A stretch of 8,036 nucleotides of DNA from Bacteroidota bacterium. GTDB taxonomy: Bacteria; Bacteroidota; Bacteroidia; Chitinophagales; Chitinophagaceae. The notes below the pieces were generated by a model, which worked only from the letters and a program-made list of their open reading frames with translations, was not told where the DNA came from and ran no database searches. This document shows, one piece after another, positions 5,845 to 8,036 of the stretch (position 1 is its first letter; the number at the start of each line of letters is the position of its first letter). The DNA lies in NCBI GenBank assembly GCA_023386395.1, contig JAEWJV010000192.1, positions 1 to 8,036 of the forward strand, in the 5' to 3' direction. A program made the position numbers and the translations under genes.

Positions 5845-7045
5845 CAAATTTGGTAGAAGCGTATTCAAGCGTTACATGCAGGTCTTTTTTATTACTGCCG
5901 GGCAATTCAAACATTGCATCGGTAAGAATATGCTCGCTGATACTTCTTAAACCCCTTGCGCCCAGTTTAAATTCAAGTGCTTTCTGCACCATGAAATCAA
6001 GGGCATCCATATCAACCGTAAGTTTTATGCCTTCCATTTCAAACAACCTCGTGTACTGCTTTATGAGGCTGTTTTTAGGTTCGGTGAGAATGGCCCGTAA
6101 AGTTTCTGCATCCAGTGGATTGAGGTAGGTGATTATTGGAAGACGCCCTAATAATTCGGGTATTAAACCAAAAGAGCGGATATCCTGCGCATTTACAAAC
6201 TGCAGTAAATTCTTGCGCTGGTCTTCCTGTTCTTCTTTATTTACATTAAACCCGATAGCATTTGTATTAATACGGCGTGCGATTATTTTATCAACGCCGT
6301 CAAAAGCTCCGCCGCAAATGAAGAGGATATTGGTAGTGTTTACTTTTATCATTTTTTGTTCAGGATGTTTCCTGCCGCCCTGAGGCGGAACAAGCACTTC
6401 TGTGCCTTCCAGCATTTTGAGTAAACCCTGCTGCACACCTTCGCCGCTTACATCGCGGGTTATGGACGGGTTATCGCCTTTGCGTGCTATCTTATCAATT
6501 TCATCTATAAAAACAATTCCTTTTTCGGCGGCGGCAACGTCGTAATTGCAAGCCTGCAGCAAACGTGTAAGCATGCTTTCCACATCTTCACCCACATAGC
6601 CAGCTTCAGTAAATACAGTAGCGTCAACAATGGCAAAAGGAACGTTTAAAAGTTTGGCTATTGTTTTCGCAAGCAGGGTTTTACCAGTACCGGTTTCGCC
6701 AACCATAATGATATTGCTCTTTTCAATTTCAACATCATCCTGCTGCTGCTTGCGGGTAATTCTTTTATAATGATTGTAAACGGCTACAGATAAAATTTTC
6801 TTTGCTTCTTCCTGGCCAATTACATATTGATCGAGATAATTCTTTATTTCTAATGGTTTGCGGATATTGAATTTGTATTGCGTGGTGCGGGTTTCGTCCC
6901 TTACCTGCAATTCCTGCATAATTATTTCCTGGGCGTGCTCAACACAGTTCTCACAAATATGCCCTTCCTGGCCTGCAATAAGAATCTTTACCTCATCACG
7001 GCTGCGGCCACAAAAAGAACAATGCAGGTTTGACTGTTTTGCCAT
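5810..7045 (-). CDS. clpX: ATP-dependent Clp protease ATPase subunit ClpX
   Basis: A hexameric AAA+ unfoldase that recognises tagged proteins, unfolds them with ATP and threads them into ClpP in the cytoplasm. The start is the ATG at 7045 ([12 protein letters not shown]), giving 411 residues, the normal ClpX length; an in-frame ATG at 7087 would add an atypical hydrophobic extension. The N-terminal zinc-binding domain has Cys9, Cys12, Cys31 and Cys34. Then come Walker A GETGTGKT (116-123, Lys122), the pore-1 loop GYVG (149-152), Walker B FIDEID (Asp181, Glu182), the RKH loop (225-227), the IGF loop that docks on ClpP (264-266), the arginine-finger ELLGRLP (Arg301) and sensor-2 GARGLR (Arg364). 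All key residues are intact. The gene follows clpP1 with a 94-base gap that contains a strong terminator candidate. Its 3' end overlaps the antisense folP terminator, and its stop is 2 bases from the folP stop. Confidence 0.98.
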   Translation of the reverse strand: MAKQSNLHCSFCGRSRDEVKILIAGQEGHICENCVEHAQEIIMQELQVRDETRTTQYKFNIRKPLEIKNYLDQYVIGQEEAKKILSVAVYNHYKRITRKQQQDDVEIEKSNIIMVGETGTGKTLLAKTIAKLLNVPFAIVDATVFTEAGYVGEDVESMLTRLLQACNYDVAAAEKGIVFIDEIDKIARKGDNPSITRDVSGEGVQQGLLKMLEGTEVLVPPQGGRKHPEQKMIKVNTTNILFICGGAFDGVDKIIARRINTNAIGFNVNKEEQEDQRKNLLQFVNAQDIRSFGLIPELLGRLPIITYLNPLDAETLRAILTEPKNSLIKQYTRLFEMEGIKLTVDMDALDFMVQKALEFKLGARGLRSISEHILTDAMFELPGSNKKDLHVTLEYASTKFEKSKLNKLKVA

Positions 7046-7073
7046 CGTAATAAAAATAAATAAAATTTGATTT

Positions 7074-7118
7074 AAAAAAGAAAGCAAAGGTAAAACGTAT
7101 TTATTAAACCTTTGCTTT
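7074..7118 (-). terminator. Intrinsic terminator or attenuator between clpP1 and clpX
   Basis: Read on the minus strand, AAAGCAAAGGT (7118-7108) and ACCTTTGCTTT (7091-7081) form a perfect 11-bp stem with a 16-base loop. C then TTTTTT (7079-7074) follows directly. This is a textbook intrinsic-terminator shape facing the direction of clpP1 and clpX transcription. It starts 21 bases after the clpP1 stop and ends 28 bases before the clpX start. Partial readthrough or a separate clpX promoter would be needed for clpX expression. No good Bacteroidota promoter (TTG then TAnnTTTG) is visible in the remaining bases. Confidence 0.75.
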
Positions 7119-7139
7119 ATAATATCCTAATAATTGAAC

Positions 7140-7772
7140 TTATAGTTTTTCAACTATTTCATCTGCAATTCCGTATTCAACTGCCTCTTTGGCATCCATC
7201 CAGTAATCGCGGTCAAAATCTTTCATAATTCTTTCGAGAGATTTGCCTGTATTTTTAGCGAGGATGTTTGCGCTTATTTCCTTGGTGCGCTGCATTTGTT
7301 TTGCATGAATTTCAATATCAGCACTTGTTGCCTGGAAATAGCCGCCTATACTTGGCTGGTGAATCATTACTTCCCCATGGGGATATATATACCTTTTTCC
7401 TTTAACGCCGCCGCTTAATAAAATAGAACCCATGCTGGCCGCAAGACCCATACAAATGGTACTTACCGGGGACTGGATCATTTGCATGGTATCGTATATA
7501 ACCATGCCGCTCGTAACCACACCGCCGGGGCTGTTAATATAGAATTTTATTTCCTTGCCGGGTTTGTCTGCATCCAGCAACAACAGTTTGCTTACCACAT
7601 CGCGGGCAGATTTATCTTCTACCGGGCCCCACAGGTAAACAGACCTGTTCTTTAAAAACAGTTGCTCCATTTTTTTCATGAGGTAAGAAGATTGTTCCGG
7701 TTTATCTTCTTTCTGTGGTTCGTCTTCGTCTTCATTTAATCTTAACGGGCTTATATTTTTCAAATCGATCAT
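7140..7772 (-). CDS. clpP: ATP-dependent Clp protease proteolytic subunit (ClpP1)
   Basis: A serine peptidase subunit that assembles into the ClpP barrel and degrades proteins delivered by ClpX. It has 210 residues, near the family norm. The catalytic triad is complete: Ser113 in GLAASMGS, His138 in VMIHQP and Asp189 in DRDYWM. FYINSPGG (77-84) and STICMG (104-109) are also canonical. Two features are unusual. The N-terminus carries an acidic, charged stretch (NEDEDEPQKEDKPEQ, 13-27) before the family fold. In addition, the handle region reads HQPSIGGYFQATSADIEI, two residues longer than E. coli HQPLGGYQGQATDIEI, so the QGQATD signature is lost. The start at 7772 is the only plausible ATG upstream of the fold; readers should note that the Bacteroidota-style start has no Shine-Dalgarno. 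It lies 48 bases after another clpP gene and 94 bases before clpX. The most likely reading is a specialised paralogue that works with the neighbouring ClpP. Confidence 0.96.
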   Translation of the reverse strand: MIDLKNISPLRLNEDEDEPQKEDKPEQSSYLMKKMEQLFLKNRSVYLWGPVEDKSARDVVSKLLLLDADKPGKEIKFYINSPGGVVTSGMVIYDTMQMIQSPVSTICMGLAASMGSILLSGGVKGKRYIYPHGEVMIHQPSIGGYFQATSADIEIHAKQMQRTKEISANILAKNTGKSLERIMKDFDRDYWMDAKEAVEYGIADEIVEKL

Positions 7773-7820
7773 ATTATTTAATTTGATATGGTTATTTGAT
7801 TGCTTGTAAATTTTTCTGAG

Positions 7821-8036
7821 CTATTTTTTTTCTTTTCTTGGATTAGTTACCAATACTTCATCCACCACACCATAAGCCTTGCTTTCATCAGCAGTCATCC
7901 AGAAATCGCGATCACAATCTTCTTCTACCTTTTTAATATCCTTTTCAGTGTGATGGGCGATAATAGCATATAATTCATGCTTTATTTTCAGAATTTCTTT
8001 TGCTGTGATTGCAATATCGGTTGCCTGCCAGCCAAT
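7821..8036 (-). CDS. clpP: Second ClpP proteolytic subunit (ClpP2), C-terminal 71 residues, 5' end outside window
   Basis: This is the last third of another ClpP peptidase subunit, open in frame to the window edge at 8036. The visible residues begin IGWQATDIAITAKEIL, matching the ClpP handle helix (QATDIEIHAREIL in E. coli). EDCDRDFWMTADESKAYGVVDEVL follows in two overlapping blocks, including the catalytic Asp at visible residue 44 (DRD). From the handle Asp to the catalytic Asp the spacing equals that of E. coli ClpP (37 residues), so this region has no insertion, unlike in the neighbouring ClpP1. The catalytic Ser and His lie outside the window, so activity cannot be confirmed. The tail (NPRKEKK) is lysine-rich and encoded by a run of eight A residues before the TAG stop. 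Its 3' end is 48 bases from the ClpP1 start on the same strand, with no terminator between, so co-transcription of clpP2 and clpP1 is likely. Confidence 0.92.
   Translation of the reverse strand: MGWQATDIAITAKEILKIKHELYAIIAHHTEKDIKKVEEDCDRDFWMTADESKAYGVVDEVLVTNPRKEKK

Overview
The window is an ordinary chromosomal stretch from a member of the Bacteroidota, most likely a Chitinophagaceae-like relative. The reasons are moderately AT-rich DNA, starts without clear Shine-Dalgarno sequences, a BglX-type GH3 enzyme, a Bacteroidota-like dihydropteroate synthase (GGQSTRPG rather than GGESTRPG), and a clpP-clpX locus of the kind found in this phylum. The family-level placement is an inference from overall gene character, not from a marker gene. 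No transposase, integrase, phage gene, CRISPR array, tRNA or rRNA was seen.

Layout. From 1 to 2679 on the plus strand: the 3' four-fifths of a GH3 beta-glucosidase gene (bglX-like, its start lies before the window), then a polyphosphate-glucokinase-like ROK kinase. From 2859 to 4127 on the minus strand: a covalent-flavin alditol oxidase. A 111-base divergent spacer leads to a small P-loop kinase (4239-4790, plus), followed by folP (4938-5807, plus). From 8036 back to 5810 on the minus strand lies the Clp locus: the C-terminal end of one clpP (clpP2, cut by the window end), a complete second clpP (clpP1), then clpX.

How the genes fit together. The GH3 enzyme would release glucose from beta-linked glucosides, and the ROK kinase next to it could phosphorylate that glucose, so the two form a plausible salvage pair. 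The alditol oxidase also acts on carbohydrate-derived substrates and makes H2O2. The P-loop kinase has no assignable substrate. folP is core folate synthesis. ClpX unfolds proteins and feeds them to the ClpP peptidase barrel, which here is probably built from two different paralogous subunits.

Non-coding structure. Two good intrinsic-terminator candidates are visible. One is on the minus strand between clpP1 and clpX, so clpX may be attenuated relative to clpP. The other is on the plus strand after folP and is built from the end of folP plus the antisense of the last clpX codons, because the two convergent stop codons are only 2 bases apart. A perfect 13-bp inverted repeat with a 6-base loop lies inside folP, over the conserved LAGLSRKG motif. 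I found no convincing evidence of an undescribed system. The best leads are the tandem divergent clpP pair with its internal terminator and the intragenic folP hairpin.
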